Source: Dehalococcoidia bacterium
Lineage (GTDB): Bacteria; Chloroflexota; Dehalococcoidia; Lucifugimonadales; GCA-002694895
Length of the DNA: 64,000 nucleotides
NCBI GenBank assembly: GCA_029936815.1
Contig: JAPYRX010000003.1
Coordinates: 57,172-121,171 of the forward strand
Direction of reading: 5' to 3'
The position numbers were made by a program, and so were the translations under genes. The first letter of the stretch is position 1; each line of letters opens with the position of its first letter. Shown in pieces: positions 25,562 to 34,428 of this stretch. Below the pieces are notes generated by a model. It did not search any database, was not told the DNA's origin, and was given only the letters and a program-made list of their open reading frames with translations.

Positions 25562-26434
25562 TTATTTACTTCTCTTTCTAATTCTACTTGCTCCGTATAT
25601 AACTCCGGCTATTAAGATCCATACTGGAGTAAAAACAAACAAGAATACAATAATTCTAATAAGTAACTGCCCAAAGCTTGAAAGAGCTTTTATTGCATCT
25701 AGTGCAATATCTCTTGTATTCCATGAAGGATCATTAATAGAGATAGGGTTAGGAATTTCTTCTAGGTAAATTTCTATCAGTGAAGTTACAACTGAATTTT
25801 GGATTAAATTAAACCTACTTTTTAGGCTGTCAATTTCTGATCGTAGTCTAGATAGCTCTTTTTCTACTTCTACTATTTCTGAGACTGAATTAGTTCTATC
25901 TAATAATTTCACTAGTCTTTGTTCTGATGATTCTAAGCTTTCTATTTTAGCTTTTACATCTATATATTGTTCAGTGATATCTTGTGTATAAATACTTTGT
26001 CTAATTGTTTCGTCAGCATGATTTATAAGGTTATTTAAGAAATTATCTAACGAATCTGAGGGTACTCTTACAGAAATTCTTGCCCATTTATTATCATAAT
26101 CAGTATTTGGAGTATATGATGTAGAGTTAACTATATATCCTTCATGATTTTTTACTGAATCATGTATATAAGTAATAGTTATATTAAGAGATTTAACTAC
26201 TAAATCAATTTGAGCATTTTTAGAGACTTTCCTTTCAGTTATATTTTTTACAGATTCATTAAATTCTGATTGGCTTATTTCTTGGGCTATTAAAGATTTT
26301 GGTGAGGATATTTCCATCGAAGAAATAGATGCATCACGAGGTTCAGGATAATAATTGTCTTCATCATCGCCACAAGACATAATAGATATTATCAAAATAG
26401 TTATAAATATGAATTTTGGTATTAATTTATACAT
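25562..26434 (-). CDS. DUF4349 lipoprotein
   Basis: A 290-residue protein beginning with a lipoprotein signal ('FIFITILIISIMSCGDDED', lipobox Cys21). The DUF4349 domain is clear: 'GYIVNSTSYT', 'ARISVRVPSDSLDNFLNNL', 'DITEQYIDVKAKIESLESSEQRL', a coiled coil ('IVEVEKELSRLRSEIDSLKSRFN') and 'SLIEIYLEE'. A transmembrane helix and basic tail ('YGASRIRKRSK') end the protein, so it is held in the membrane at the C-terminus. The function of DUF4349 is unknown; surface exposure is expected. It converges on the DSD1 gene. Confidence 0.88.
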   Translation of the reverse strand: MYKLIPKFIFITILIISIMSCGDDEDNYYPEPRDASISSMEISSPKSLIAQEISQSEFNESVKNITERKVSKNAQIDLVVKSLNITITYIHDSVKNHEGYIVNSTSYTPNTDYDNKWARISVRVPSDSLDNFLNNLINHADETIRQSIYTQDITEQYIDVKAKIESLESSEQRLVKLLDRTNSVSEIVEVEKELSRLRSEIDSLKSRFNLIQNSVVTSLIEIYLEEIPNPISINDPSWNTRDIALDAIKALSSFGQLLIRIIVFLFVFTPVWILIAGVIYGASRIRKRSK

Positions 26435-26683
26435 ATCAAAATTATCACACGATAAATTAATATATAAAATAGATTATCAAGTCAGTTTGTAAATATTTTT
26501 CAAATATTTACAGTATTCACTTATTTAAGGATATGAACATACTATATGTCGTAAGTATTATCATACGAATTATAAAAAGTAGTATATTCTCTGAAAAAAA
26601 CAATAAATTATTGTTGCCATTTTTTTATTAATATATTATTTTTTTTATAAATTATACGTCATCAGTCATTTTAGGAGGTTGGT

Positions 26684-27448
26684 ATGGCAGATAAAATTAA
26701 AAAAGGAGATTGGTCGGCGCAGACAACAGGTATATTGCTTATTGTTGGACCAATTCTAACTATTTTATTTAATAGTTTGAATCCTATTAATGCTGCAAAT
26801 GCTTTTAGTTTTTCATTTAGCCCAGATAAAATAGATGGTGTTATTTCGGCTTTATCTGGTAATGAGAGTAATAGCCAAATTTTCGGATTACTTCTTACTA
26901 TAAGCTTATTACTCCTTCCATTAGCAATTGGGGGAATATCTAGAATTTGCCAAGATGATCCTGGTAGAAAATGGGCAGCATTTGGATTTGTATTGACTAT
27001 CATTGCTGTTGCTATATGGGCAGTAGCTAATGGTATAGGACTTTCACTAGCTCAAGCAGTATCAGATATGGGCGGTCTTATGAGTGCAACTATTCAAGCA
27101 CAAGCAGCAGGCAATGCACAAGCAGCAGGAGAAGCTGCTGCAGGAGCACAAGCACTTGGTTTATCCGCAGGAATTATGAATGGGATAGTACTAGGAGCAC
27201 ATCAAATGGCAACAACCATATTTATGATCGGCACATTGAGTACAGGAATTGGGATGACTATGAGTAGTGCTTTTAATACAAATATATCTAGATTGATTGC
27301 CTTAGGAGGATTAGTAGGACTTATATTAGTTCTTATTTATCCTGTTAGCTCAGATCCGGGATTTGGAATTGTAGGAATAATGTTTTTAGTTATTTCTATC
27401 AAATTTGTTGCTGCAGGTGTTACCATTTTGCGAGCATCAAGAAAATAA
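26684..27448 (+). CDS. Hypothetical multi-pass membrane protein
   Basis: A 254-residue protein with about six hydrophobic helices and a central Ala/Gln/Gly-rich, low-complexity segment ('QAQAAGNAQAAGEAAAGAQALG'). The ribosome site AGGAGG is the strongest in the window, 7 nt before the ATG, and the coding sequence uses more G and C than its neighbours in the Ala-rich part. Together these suggest high expression. No family is recognised. A long perfect hairpin follows the stop codon. The 249-bp upstream gap is very AT-rich, and I see no other gene in it. Confidence 0.75.
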   Translation: MADKIKKGDWSAQTTGILLIVGPILTILFNSLNPINAANAFSFSFSPDKIDGVISALSGNESNSQIFGLLLTISLLLLPLAIGGISRICQDDPGRKWAAFGFVLTIIAVAIWAVANGIGLSLAQAVSDMGGLMSATIQAQAAGNAQAAGEAAAGAQALGLSAGIMNGIVLGAHQMATTIFMIGTLSTGIGMTMSSAFNTNISRLIALGGLVGLILVLIYPVSSDPGFGIVGIMFLVISIKFVAAGVTILRASRK

Positions 27449-27456
27449 AAAATATA

Positions 27457-27496
27457 TTAAAGCAAGTAACAAAATTTATTTTGTTACTTGCTTTAA
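27457..27496. terminator. 19-bp perfect hairpin after the membrane protein gene
   Basis: The arms 'ttaaagcaagtaacaaaat' (27457-27475) and its exact reverse complement (27478-27496) are separated by 2 nt. On the plus strand no U-run follows; on the minus strand the hairpin is followed by a U-rich stretch, so intrinsic termination is more convincing for minus-strand transcripts such as those coming from the M20 gene. It may work in both directions or protect the 3' end of the membrane-protein mRNA. Confidence 0.7.
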
Positions 27497-27505
27497 AGGT
27501 ATGCA

Positions 27506-27877
27506 ATGTATTATTTACAAAAAAATAGTAATTTAAATAATAATGATGAAAATGTACATTCAGGTAATGGCTTAATATCAAGAAGATCTATATTTAGAAA
27601 TCTTTCTAATTTAGATGTTGATATAGAAGAATAGGTTTTAAAACCCGGAGTCTCCGAGGGTGAATACAAACACGGAAATGAAAGACCTTTAGAAGAAATA
27701 TATTATATTCTTGAAGGATTTGCGAAAGTAATTATTGCTGACGAAAAACTGATATTATATAAAGATGACGCTATAATGATTCCACCTAATATTTCTCATT
27801 CCATAGAAAATAAAAGTGATGAAACTCTTAGATTTTTGATTATATGGGGATTTTCAAATCAGATTTCAAATTTGTGA
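27506..27877 (+). pseudogene. Cupin gene interrupted by one in-frame TAG
   Basis: A 123-codon frame from ATG (27506) to TGA (27875) with AAAGG 6 nt upstream is broken only by TAG at codon 43 (27632-27634). Downstream of it the product is a clean cupin: 'LKPGVSEGEYKHG', 'EEIYYILEGFAKVII', 'DDAIMIPPNISHSIENKS'. The TAG falls just before the first cupin strand, and no start codon close behind it could rescue the domain. No frameshift is present. It is either a recent nonsense pseudogene, a sequence error, or a readthrough site. It overlaps the end of the M20 gene by 19 nt. The ORF track misses it because of the TAG. Confidence 0.7.
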
Positions 27878-29007
27878 ATATTAGAAATCAGACTAGCTAA
27901 TATAGCAATTTTTTCATGGAATTTATCAATTTCAATATACTCATGTTCTGCATGAGCTCCATCGCCAACACCACCTAATCCATCTAAAACAGGTGTTCCA
28001 GTTGAAGCTGCAAAATTCCCGTCAGACCCTCCTCCAACAGGAAATCCTGTTTCTTTAAATGTAACATCCATGTTACTAACATTATCTTTTGCCCATTGAT
28101 ACAATTTTACTATTTTTTCAGTTCTTTCCATTGGAGGTCTATTCATACCACCTGTGATTTCCAAAGTACTTCCACCCACAACAGATTCTAATGATTTTAT
28201 TTTATTATCTAAATCTATAGCATCTTTGTTAGTGACAACTCTTAAGTCTATTAGAGCTTCTGCATTAGCTGGTACTTGGTTACGGACAACACCTCCTTCC
28301 GCTCTTCCTATATTTACAGTCGTACCTGTTTTAGAATTATTGAATGAATTTAATTTCAATATTTGATGAGCAAGCTCAACATTGGCACTTATTCCATTTT
28401 CGGGCTCACTCCCTGCGTGTGCGGCTTTTCCGTCAATTGATAAATGATACATCCCGACTCCTTTTCTAGCGGTTTTTATCATCCCCTTGAAACTAGATTC
28501 AAGACAAAAAGTAACATGACTTTTTAAAGCTTCTTCCTTTATTAAATCCATAGAATGCTCACTACCTAATTCTTCATCAGAATTGAATAATATTTTGATT
28601 TTATTTTGAGGTTTTATTCCTAATTCATTTAGTATTCGGATAGCTTCCAATGTAATTGATATCCCTACTTTCATATCAAAAATTCCTGGCCCTTTTGCTA
28701 TATTTCCTTCAACTGTAAAGGGTCTTTGTTGAAGAGTACCTATTGGCCAAACTGTATCCATATGACATAAAATTAAAGTTGTTTTATCACCGGAATAAAA
28801 TTCGGAAGTTAAATTATTTCCAAAAGATTCTTGTTTATGAAAAGTATTTGAACCTCCCAATGATTCACATATTTTTGATAAGTAATCACTTAATTTGTCT
28901 ACAGATTCTTTAGATCCAGAGAAAGATTCAAAATTTACAATGTTTTCTAAAAGCTTTAAACTTTGACTTTTTTCATTAAGAGCTTTTTCATATATTTTAC
29001 TATTCAT
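27859..29007 (-). CDS. M20 family metallopeptidase (carboxypeptidase G2-like)
   Basis: A 382-residue M20 peptidase. Zinc motifs are 'TLILCHMDTVWPIGT' (His-x-Asp), 'GPGIFDMKVG' (bridging Asp), 'FNSDEELGSEHS' (catalytic Glu-Glu) and a C-terminal 'DGAHAEHEYI' (last His ligand). The dimerisation domain lies between. The closest pattern is carboxypeptidase G2/glutamate carboxypeptidase, which removes C-terminal Glu from folates or peptides. No signal peptide is evident. It is divergent from the alpha/beta hydrolase at 29077. Confidence 0.92.
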   Translation of the reverse strand: MNSKIYEKALNEKSQSLKLLENIVNFESFSGSKESVDKLSDYLSKICESLGGSNTFHKQESFGNNLTSEFYSGDKTTLILCHMDTVWPIGTLQQRPFTVEGNIAKGPGIFDMKVGISITLEAIRILNELGIKPQNKIKILFNSDEELGSEHSMDLIKEEALKSHVTFCLESSFKGMIKTARKGVGMYHLSIDGKAAHAGSEPENGISANVELAHQILKLNSFNNSKTGTTVNIGRAEGGVVRNQVPANAEALIDLRVVTNKDAIDLDNKIKSLESVVGGSTLEITGGMNRPPMERTEKIVKLYQWAKDNVSNMDVTFKETGFPVGGGSDGNFAASTGTPVLDGLGGVGDGAHAEHEYIEIDKFHEKIAILASLISNIHKFEI

Positions 29008-29076
29008 TCTTATTACCTTTAATTAGTTCATGGTATATTCTACATGTGATTATTTATAACATAGATATGGTGATAT

Positions 29077-29853
29077 ATGCTAGATATATATAAAAAAATA
29101 TTTTTAGAATTAGAAAATGAATGGGGATATGTGATTTTTCCTAATGATATTAAAGATGAAATCCCTTTAATATTACATTTTCATGGCAATGGTGGATATG
29201 TAAAAAATGGAAAATCAGACTGGTTAGATGAACCTAGAAAGCAAAAGTTTTTTAAACCTATTTTAGATTCAGGCTTTGCTATTGCAGGATGCCATGCTAC
29301 GGGTGATCATTGGGGTAGGGAATCAGCGTTAGAGAAAAATTATGAATTTTTTGATTTGTTGAAAAATATTGATAACTTAAATATTAATAACATAACTACA
29401 TGGGGATGTGGTTTGGGAGCATCTGCTGCATGGTTAACAAGTATTGGGAAATTAAATCCTTATGTTAATAATTTCATATCACAACAGGGAGTTTTGAATT
29501 TTGAAAGTATAATAAGAAGAGAGAAATTCAAAACACAACTTATAGAAGCTCATTCGCATAATACAAATTTGGATGTTGAAGATGCTTTGAAATTATTTGA
29601 TGTTATAAACCCTATAACGATTACAAAAAATGCAGCTAAAATTAGAAAAATACAATTTCCTAGAGCTTTATTTATCCATGGTGATTCGGATGAAAATGTT
29701 AATTATTTTGAAAACCCTGCAACTTTACACAAAATATTAACCGATACAAACACTTATTCAAAATTGAACCCACTTGAAGGAGTAGGTCATGCTACGTACG
29801 AACATGGAGATGATTTAGGAGCTCTAATTGTTGAATTTTTAAAAAAGGGTTGA
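29077..29853 (+). CDS. Alpha/beta hydrolase-fold protein, nucleophile apparently missing
   Basis: A 258-residue alpha/beta-hydrolase fold: 'IPLILHFHGNGGYVKNG' resembles the oxyanion segment, and 'FIHGDSDENVNY' and 'GVGHATYEHGD' supply the expected acid and His. The nucleophile elbow, however, reads 'TWGCGLGASAAWL', where GxSxG would be expected, so Gly replaces Ser. 'GCHATGDHWG' in the middle is a conserved-looking aromatic loop. Either a different residue acts, or it is a non-catalytic member. Confidence 0.7.
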   Translation: MLDIYKKIFLELENEWGYVIFPNDIKDEIPLILHFHGNGGYVKNGKSDWLDEPRKQKFFKPILDSGFAIAGCHATGDHWGRESALEKNYEFFDLLKNIDNLNINNITTWGCGLGASAAWLTSIGKLNPYVNNFISQQGVLNFESIIRREKFKTQLIEAHSHNTNLDVEDALKLFDVINPITITKNAAKIRKIQFPRALFIHGDSDENVNYFENPATLHKILTDTNTYSKLNPLEGVGHATYEHGDDLGALIVEFLKKG

Positions 29854-29863
29854 TAGTAAAAAT

Positions 29864-30538
29864 TTACCAAGGTATAGTTTCACCTTTATAATTAACAAAA
29901 GAACCGGAATTATCCTTGGAAGCATGAGATATAACTTCAATTATTCCTTTTGCAGATTGTTCTACAGTAATATCAGCATTATCTCCTCCCATGTCTGTTT
30001 GAACCCAACCAGGGTGAACTAAAAGAATTATTGAATTTTGTCTTTTGAATTCCATATGTAAATTTCGACCAGCCATATTAACCGCTGCTTTACTTATTCT
30101 GTATGACAGGTCTCCTGACGTTGTTTTTAAAATCGAACCCATGCCGGATGTAATGATTGCAATTTTTGCATTTGCGAGAGAAGATTTTAAAGTTTTAAGT
30201 AATATTGTAGGTCCTATAGCATTTGTATTAATTGTATCTATCATCACAGTTTGTTTAGGTATTTCAATTAATCCTCTCTCTCCTCTTGCTCCAGCATTAT
30301 TTATTAGTATATCTATTTTTGAATTGGTTGTGATTTTTATTTCTTTACAGAAACTATCTATTGATTCTTCGTTAGATATATCTAACGGCAAAATGTTTTC
30401 CATTCCTATTTCTTCTTGTAAAGTCGTTGAGGATAATGGATTTCTAGACGTTCCAATGACGTTCCAATTTAAATTTTTATACTCTTTTGCTAATTCGAGC
30501 CCGATACCTCTATTGGCACCTGTTATTACTATATTCAT
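29864..30538 (-). CDS. SDR family oxidoreductase
   Basis: A 224-residue classical short-chain dehydrogenase. The cofactor motif is 'VITGANRGIGLELAKEY' (TGxxxGIG), then 'NNAGARGERG' (NNAG) and the active site 'YRISKAAVNM' (YxxxK) with an upstream Ser in 'ITSGMGSI'. 'VHPGWVQTDMGG' is the usual substrate-loop end. It reduces or oxidises a carbonyl with NAD(P)H, substrate unknown. It converges on the alpha/beta-hydrolase gene and is divergent from arsC. Confidence 0.92.
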   Translation of the reverse strand: MNIVITGANRGIGLELAKEYKNLNWNVIGTSRNPLSSTTLQEEIGMENILPLDISNEESIDSFCKEIKITTNSKIDILINNAGARGERGLIEIPKQTVMIDTINTNAIGPTILLKTLKSSLANAKIAIITSGMGSILKTTSGDLSYRISKAAVNMAGRNLHMEFKRQNSIILLVHPGWVQTDMGGDNADITVEQSAKGIIEVISHASKDNSGSFVNYKGETIPW

Positions 30539-30582
30539 AATTATTGTTATAATTTAATAATTAGTATTATATATAAATTTTA

Positions 30583-31017
30583 ATGAAAGATAAAAACACA
30601 ATATTATTTATTTGTACAGGAAATAGTTGCCGATCACAAATGGCTGAAGGGTTTATGAGAAAATATATTAAAAAAGATTTTCACATACTTAGTGCTGGAT
30701 TGAAACCTTCCAAAGTTAATCCTCTGGCAGTAAAAGTAATGAATGAAAATGGTATAGATATATCATTTCATAAATCTAATCATGTTAAAGAATATATTCA
30801 TATTAACCATGAATACGTAATTACAGTATGCGATAATGCTAAAGAAACTTGTCCGGGAGAATTAAAAGGAAATAATCATATTCATTGGAGCGTCCCTGAC
30901 CCTTACATTGATGATAAGAACAATGATGCTCATTTACCGAGGTATAGATCAGCAAGAGATTTATTAGAATTTAATATTAAAGATTTAGCTCAAAAAATTA
31001 ACCAAGGAGAACAATAA
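30583..31017 (+). CDS. arsC: Arsenate reductase, thioredoxin-coupled LMW-PTP type
   Basis: A 144-residue ArsC that reduces arsenate to arsenite. 'ILFICTGNSCRSQMAEGF' is the P-loop with the first cysteine (CxxxxCRSQMAEG), and the other two redox cysteines are in 'TVCDNAKETCPGE'. 'HWSVPDPY' is the usual Asp-Pro acid loop. The stop overlaps the start of the agmatinase gene (TAATG), so they are co-translated. No arsR or arsenite pump is nearby; detoxification may rely on a pump elsewhere. Confidence 0.93.
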   Translation: MKDKNTILFICTGNSCRSQMAEGFMRKYIKKDFHILSAGLKPSKVNPLAVKVMNENGIDISFHKSNHVKEYIHINHEYVITVCDNAKETCPGELKGNNHIHWSVPDPYIDDKNNDAHLPRYRSARDLLEFNIKDLAQKINQGEQ

Positions 31018-32009
31018 TGCCAGATTTACATGGAGATGAATTACATCCAAGTTATATAGGAATGCCTACATATCTAGGCTCCCCATTTGCAGTTGATGCC
31101 AAAGAACTAAAATCTATGAAACCTGATATAGCCATTTTAGGCGCGCCTGTTGATATGGGTGTTGGGAACAGACCTGGCGCTAGATTTGGACCTAGAGCAA
31201 TAAGACAAGCTGATTACTGGCCAAAACCTGGTAAAGCCGCAAATTTATATCATTTAAATCTTGAAGTTTTTCCTCTGAACGAATTGAATGTTGTTGATTT
31301 TGGAGATGCAAATTGCCCACCTATGTCTTTGGAAAAATCTCATGAAGCTGTTGAAAATAAAGTTACTGAAGCTTTAGATGCAGGAGCTATCCCAATTGTT
31401 TTAGGAGGAGATCATTCTATAACTTGGCCTAGCGCTACCGCTGTTGCCAAGAAGTATGGATACGGTAAAGTTGGAATGGTTCACTTTGATGCTCATGCAG
31501 ATACCAGAGATAGTTCTTATGGAGATGTGTTAATAGGGCATGGAAGTCCAATGAGAAGATTGATAGATAGTGGAGCAATTCCCGGGAAAAATTTTATTCA
31601 AATTGGATTAAGAGGCCCTTGGCCTGGACCAGTAGATTTAGAATGGATGAAAAAACAAGAAATCAGATGGCATTTAATGACTGAAATTGAAGAAAAAGGA
31701 TTTGACAAAGTTCTTGAGATGGCTGTAAGTGAAGCATTAGATGGGCCAGACCTATTATATGTATCTGTAGATGTAGACGTTATGGATCCAGCTTACGCCC
31801 CAGGAACAGGAACTCCTGAACCTGGAGGTATTTCTTCTTTGGAATTAATCCGAGCTATAAGAAAAATAGTATTGAACAAAGGAATGGTAGGAATGGATGT
31901 CGTTGAAGTTTCACCAATTTATGATCAACCCGGAGATATAACAGCACAGGCTGCACATAGATGTATATATGAGGCAATTAGTGCATTAGCGAAGAAAAAA
32001 AGTATGTAG
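31017..32009 (+). CDS. speB: Agmatinase family ureohydrolase
   Basis: A 330-residue ureohydrolase. The dimanganese site is formed by 'VLGGDHSITWPS', 'VHFDAHADTRD' and 'SVDVDVMDPAYAPGTGTPEPGG'. Agmatinase gives putrescine and urea; related enzymes act on guanidinobutyrate, guanidinopropionate or other guanidines, so the exact substrate is open. It sits between arsC and an M20 peptidase and terminates in TAG with a backup TGA two codons later. A DDAH-like gene at 41.5 kb is another guanidine enzyme. Confidence 0.92.
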   Translation: MPDLHGDELHPSYIGMPTYLGSPFAVDAKELKSMKPDIAILGAPVDMGVGNRPGARFGPRAIRQADYWPKPGKAANLYHLNLEVFPLNELNVVDFGDANCPPMSLEKSHEAVENKVTEALDAGAIPIVLGGDHSITWPSATAVAKKYGYGKVGMVHFDAHADTRDSSYGDVLIGHGSPMRRLIDSGAIPGKNFIQIGLRGPWPGPVDLEWMKKQEIRWHLMTEIEEKGFDKVLEMAVSEALDGPDLLYVSVDVDVMDPAYAPGTGTPEPGGISSLELIRAIRKIVLNKGMVGMDVVEVSPIYDQPGDITAQAAHRCIYEAISALAKKKSM

Positions 32010-32011
32010 GG

Positions 32012-33253
32012 ATGAAATATGGTAAGCAAATAAATTCTATATTTAACACAATTGATGATGGCTACTTAATTGACTTGATTTGTGATTTTTCAAGTATTAA
32101 AAGTGTATGGGATCCGGAAAATGGATTCAATGAATTAAAAGCAGCTCAATGGTTTGAAAATCAAGCTGAGATTTTCGGATTGAAACATGATTTATATTTG
32201 GTTAATGAAATGAGACCAAATGTAATAATTGAATTACCTGGCTCCTTAAATAATAAAAATTCTAAAACCTTATTATTAGAAGGACATACAGATGTTGTTA
32301 CAGAAGGTGATACATCATTATGGTCATCTGACCCTTTTTCTCCAACCATTATTGATGACAGAATCATAGGCCGTGGTGTAAATGATATGAAATCCGGCTT
32401 GATGTGTGCTTTATATGCAATGTATTTGATTAAAGAATCAAATTTAAAACTAAATGGGAACCTATTATGTGCTGCATTATGTGATGAAGAAGGAGAAATG
32501 ATTGGAGTGAAAAATTTTATTAAAACCAAATATGCAAAAAATTTAACTTCTGTTATTGTTTGCGAACCTGAAGAGAACAGGATTTGTATTGAACAAAAAG
32601 GTGTAGCCTGGGTGAAAATAAAAGTAAAAGGCGAAATGTCTCATGGTGCTATGCCATATGCAGGTCAAAACTCTTCTTATCCGATGGCAAATATTCTTAT
32701 AGAATTAGAAAAACTAAACGACAAATATAAAGAATTTAATTCGAAATATTTAGGCACTCCATCAGTAACTCCAACAATAATACAATCTCCTTCTATTCAA
32801 AATGGTGTTCCGCAAAATAATGTTATGCCTGGAGATTCTGAAATGGTACTAGATGTACGATTAATACCTGAACTAAATGTAAGTGATTTTAAAAAATCAC
32901 TTGATCTTATTATTAAAGATGTAATTGACAAATTTAGTATAGAAATAAATTACGAATTTATAGATTCTAGACCTCCGGTAAAGGTAGATAAAAATACTGA
33001 TATAGTGCAAATAATGAAAAATGCATATGAATATGTTTCTGGTAAACCAGCTATTTTTGCCGGAGTTCCAGGCTCTACAGATGGGACTATAATATCTGAT
33101 AAATTAAAAATCCCAGTAGTTGTTTGTGGACCAGGATCTGTTACTGCCCCTCATCAAATTGATGAATATATAGATATCTTTGAAATTAAAGAAAGTATTA
33201 GAATTTATATAACTTCGATAATTAATTATTTAGGGATTTCAGATGATAATTAA
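32012..33253 (+). CDS. M20 family peptidase (ArgE/DapE type)
   Basis: A 413-residue M20 metallopeptidase. Motifs are 'LLLEGHTDVVTEGD' (His-x-Asp), 'GRGVNDMKSG' (bridging Asp), 'CDEEGEM' (catalytic Glu), 'VIVCEPEENRICI' and 'APHQIDEY' (last His). The lid domain includes 'GEMSHGAMPY'. ArgE/DapE relatives remove acyl groups from amino acids. It starts 2 nt after the agmatinase stop, and overlaps the next gene by 11 nt, so arsC, agmatinase, M20 and the following small genes look like one transcript. Confidence 0.92.
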   Translation: MKYGKQINSIFNTIDDGYLIDLICDFSSIKSVWDPENGFNELKAAQWFENQAEIFGLKHDLYLVNEMRPNVIIELPGSLNNKNSKTLLLEGHTDVVTEGDTSLWSSDPFSPTIIDDRIIGRGVNDMKSGLMCALYAMYLIKESNLKLNGNLLCAALCDEEGEMIGVKNFIKTKYAKNLTSVIVCEPEENRICIEQKGVAWVKIKVKGEMSHGAMPYAGQNSSYPMANILIELEKLNDKYKEFNSKYLGTPSVTPTIIQSPSIQNGVPQNNVMPGDSEMVLDVRLIPELNVSDFKKSLDLIIKDVIDKFSIEINYEFIDSRPPVKVDKNTDIVQIMKNAYEYVSGKPAIFAGVPGSTDGTIISDKLKIPVVVCGPGSVTAPHQIDEYIDIFEIKESIRIYITSIINYLGISDDN

Positions 33254-33554
33254 GAAAATAAACATAATAATCATCATGATTTTTTTAACTCTTTCATGTT
33301 CATCTGGTGTGAATAATGATTCATATCCAGAACAAGAAACAAGTGAAATGTATAGTTTATGTTTGAAAACTTTTAGATATGGGTACTGTAAATGTTATGT
33401 GGATAATTGGAAGAAAAATATTTCATATGACAAATATTTAGTATTAAAACCTCAAATTGATTCAGGAAAAATAGATGACCCAGAAATAAATGAATTGTTA
33501 GAAAATCTCCATCAACAATGCGAACGATTACCTACATCAAAAGAAGGATTTTAA
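33243..33554 (+). CDS. Small cysteine-containing lipoprotein
   Basis: A 103-residue protein with a lipoprotein signal 'NIIIIMIFLTLSCSSG' (lipobox Cys19) and a mature part with four more cysteines ('LCLKTFRYGYCKCYVDNW', 'LHQQCERL'), which may form disulfides outside the membrane. No family is recognised. It overlaps the M20 gene by 11 nt, so it is the next cistron in the same transcript. Confidence 0.7.
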   Translation: MIIKKINIIIIMIFLTLSCSSGVNNDSYPEQETSEMYSLCLKTFRYGYCKCYVDNWKKNISYDKYLVLKPQIDSGKIDDPEINELLENLHQQCERLPTSKEGF

Positions 33555-33574
33555 TTTAAAATTATTACATTTCA

Positions 33575-34105
33575 ATGAACTTTTTAACTAATGAAGAAAT
33601 ACTTATTTTATTTATACGTACCATTGGTTCATTACCTGTTCTTGTCTTTCCTTTTTTAGGAAGTATATTTGCAATTTTAATTGATTTATCTGACCTTTTT
33701 ATGATGGATTTTCTCCAATTGGGAGGAGTGTCAGACTATCAGAAGTTAGATAAATTTGCTGATGTATTTTATATGACTTTATTCTTGATTGTATCTTTTC
33801 GTTGGAATTCATACGAGAAATTTATTTCTATTTATTTATTCTTATTTAGAATTATTGGATTAGTATTATTTTTTCTATTTAACGAAAGATTTATTTTAGT
33901 TTTATTTCCAAATGTTTTTGAATTTTGGTTTGTTCTAATCTCAGGACATAAATATTTCTTTAATTATATAATTTCACGAAAAACTATTATAAAATTATTA
34001 TTTATATCAATAATTTTTAAATTACCACATGAAATTTTTATTCATTATATAAAAACTTTGGATAAATATACTGTAACTGAATTTTTACAAATTTTTTTCA
34101 AGTGA
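33575..34105 (+). CDS. Hypothetical membrane protein
   Basis: A 176-residue protein with about four hydrophobic segments ('SLPVLVFPFLGSIFAILIDLSDLF', 'ADVFYMTLFLIVSF', 'YLFLFRIIGLVLFFLFNERFILVLF', 'LLFISIIFKL'). No domain is recognised. It is 20 nt downstream of the lipoprotein gene in the same direction, so probably co-transcribed. Confidence 0.65.
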   Translation: MNFLTNEEILILFIRTIGSLPVLVFPFLGSIFAILIDLSDLFMMDFLQLGGVSDYQKLDKFADVFYMTLFLIVSFRWNSYEKFISIYLFLFRIIGLVLFFLFNERFILVLFPNVFEFWFVLISGHKYFFNYIISRKTIIKLLFISIIFKLPHEIFIHYIKTLDKYTVTEFLQIFFK

Positions 34106-34112
34106 GAATAAT

Positions 34113-34397
34113 ATGATACGAAACGCAACTTCCGAACTACTAATTGATAATAATGACGGTAGAATTATGAAATAGTTTTTCCTACCTAATCAATCCACTT
34201 GTGTTCATAAACATAATTACGACTATGTTGTAGTTCCTTGTAAATCAGGCCAATTAAAAATTGTTTCTAATAATGTAACTACTATTTCAGACATGGTTAT
34301 TCATGAACCTTATCACCGAAAAAAAGGCTTAATTCACGAAGTTATATACGAAGGATCATCATCGACGGAATTCATAGAAATTGAAATAAAATCTTAA
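34113..34397 (+). pseudogene. Second cupin gene interrupted by one in-frame TAG
   Basis: A 94-codon frame from ATG (34113) to TAA (34395) contains a single TAG at codon 21 (34173-34175). The product otherwise reads as a small cupin of the 'W-R-F-PG--TG-H-H--DYVVVP' type: 'IMK*FFLPNQSTCVHKHNYDYVVVPCKSG'. The TAG takes the place where these cupins usually have Trp, so TGG-to-TAG explains it by one base change. No frameshift is seen and no nearby later start exists. It is either a recent nonsense pseudogene, an assembly error, or a readthrough gene. It sits between the membrane protein and the P1 peptidase in the same direction. Confidence 0.7.
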
Positions 34398-34428
34398 CTA
34401 CCTGTATTTATTTTTCTTAACCTATATA

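Noticed and set aside
27506-34397. General reassignment of UAG as a sense codon
   Set aside because: TAG ends the agmatinase, ADH, bicupin and one MFS gene at normal protein ends, so it works as a stop; only the two cupin cases remain unexplained.
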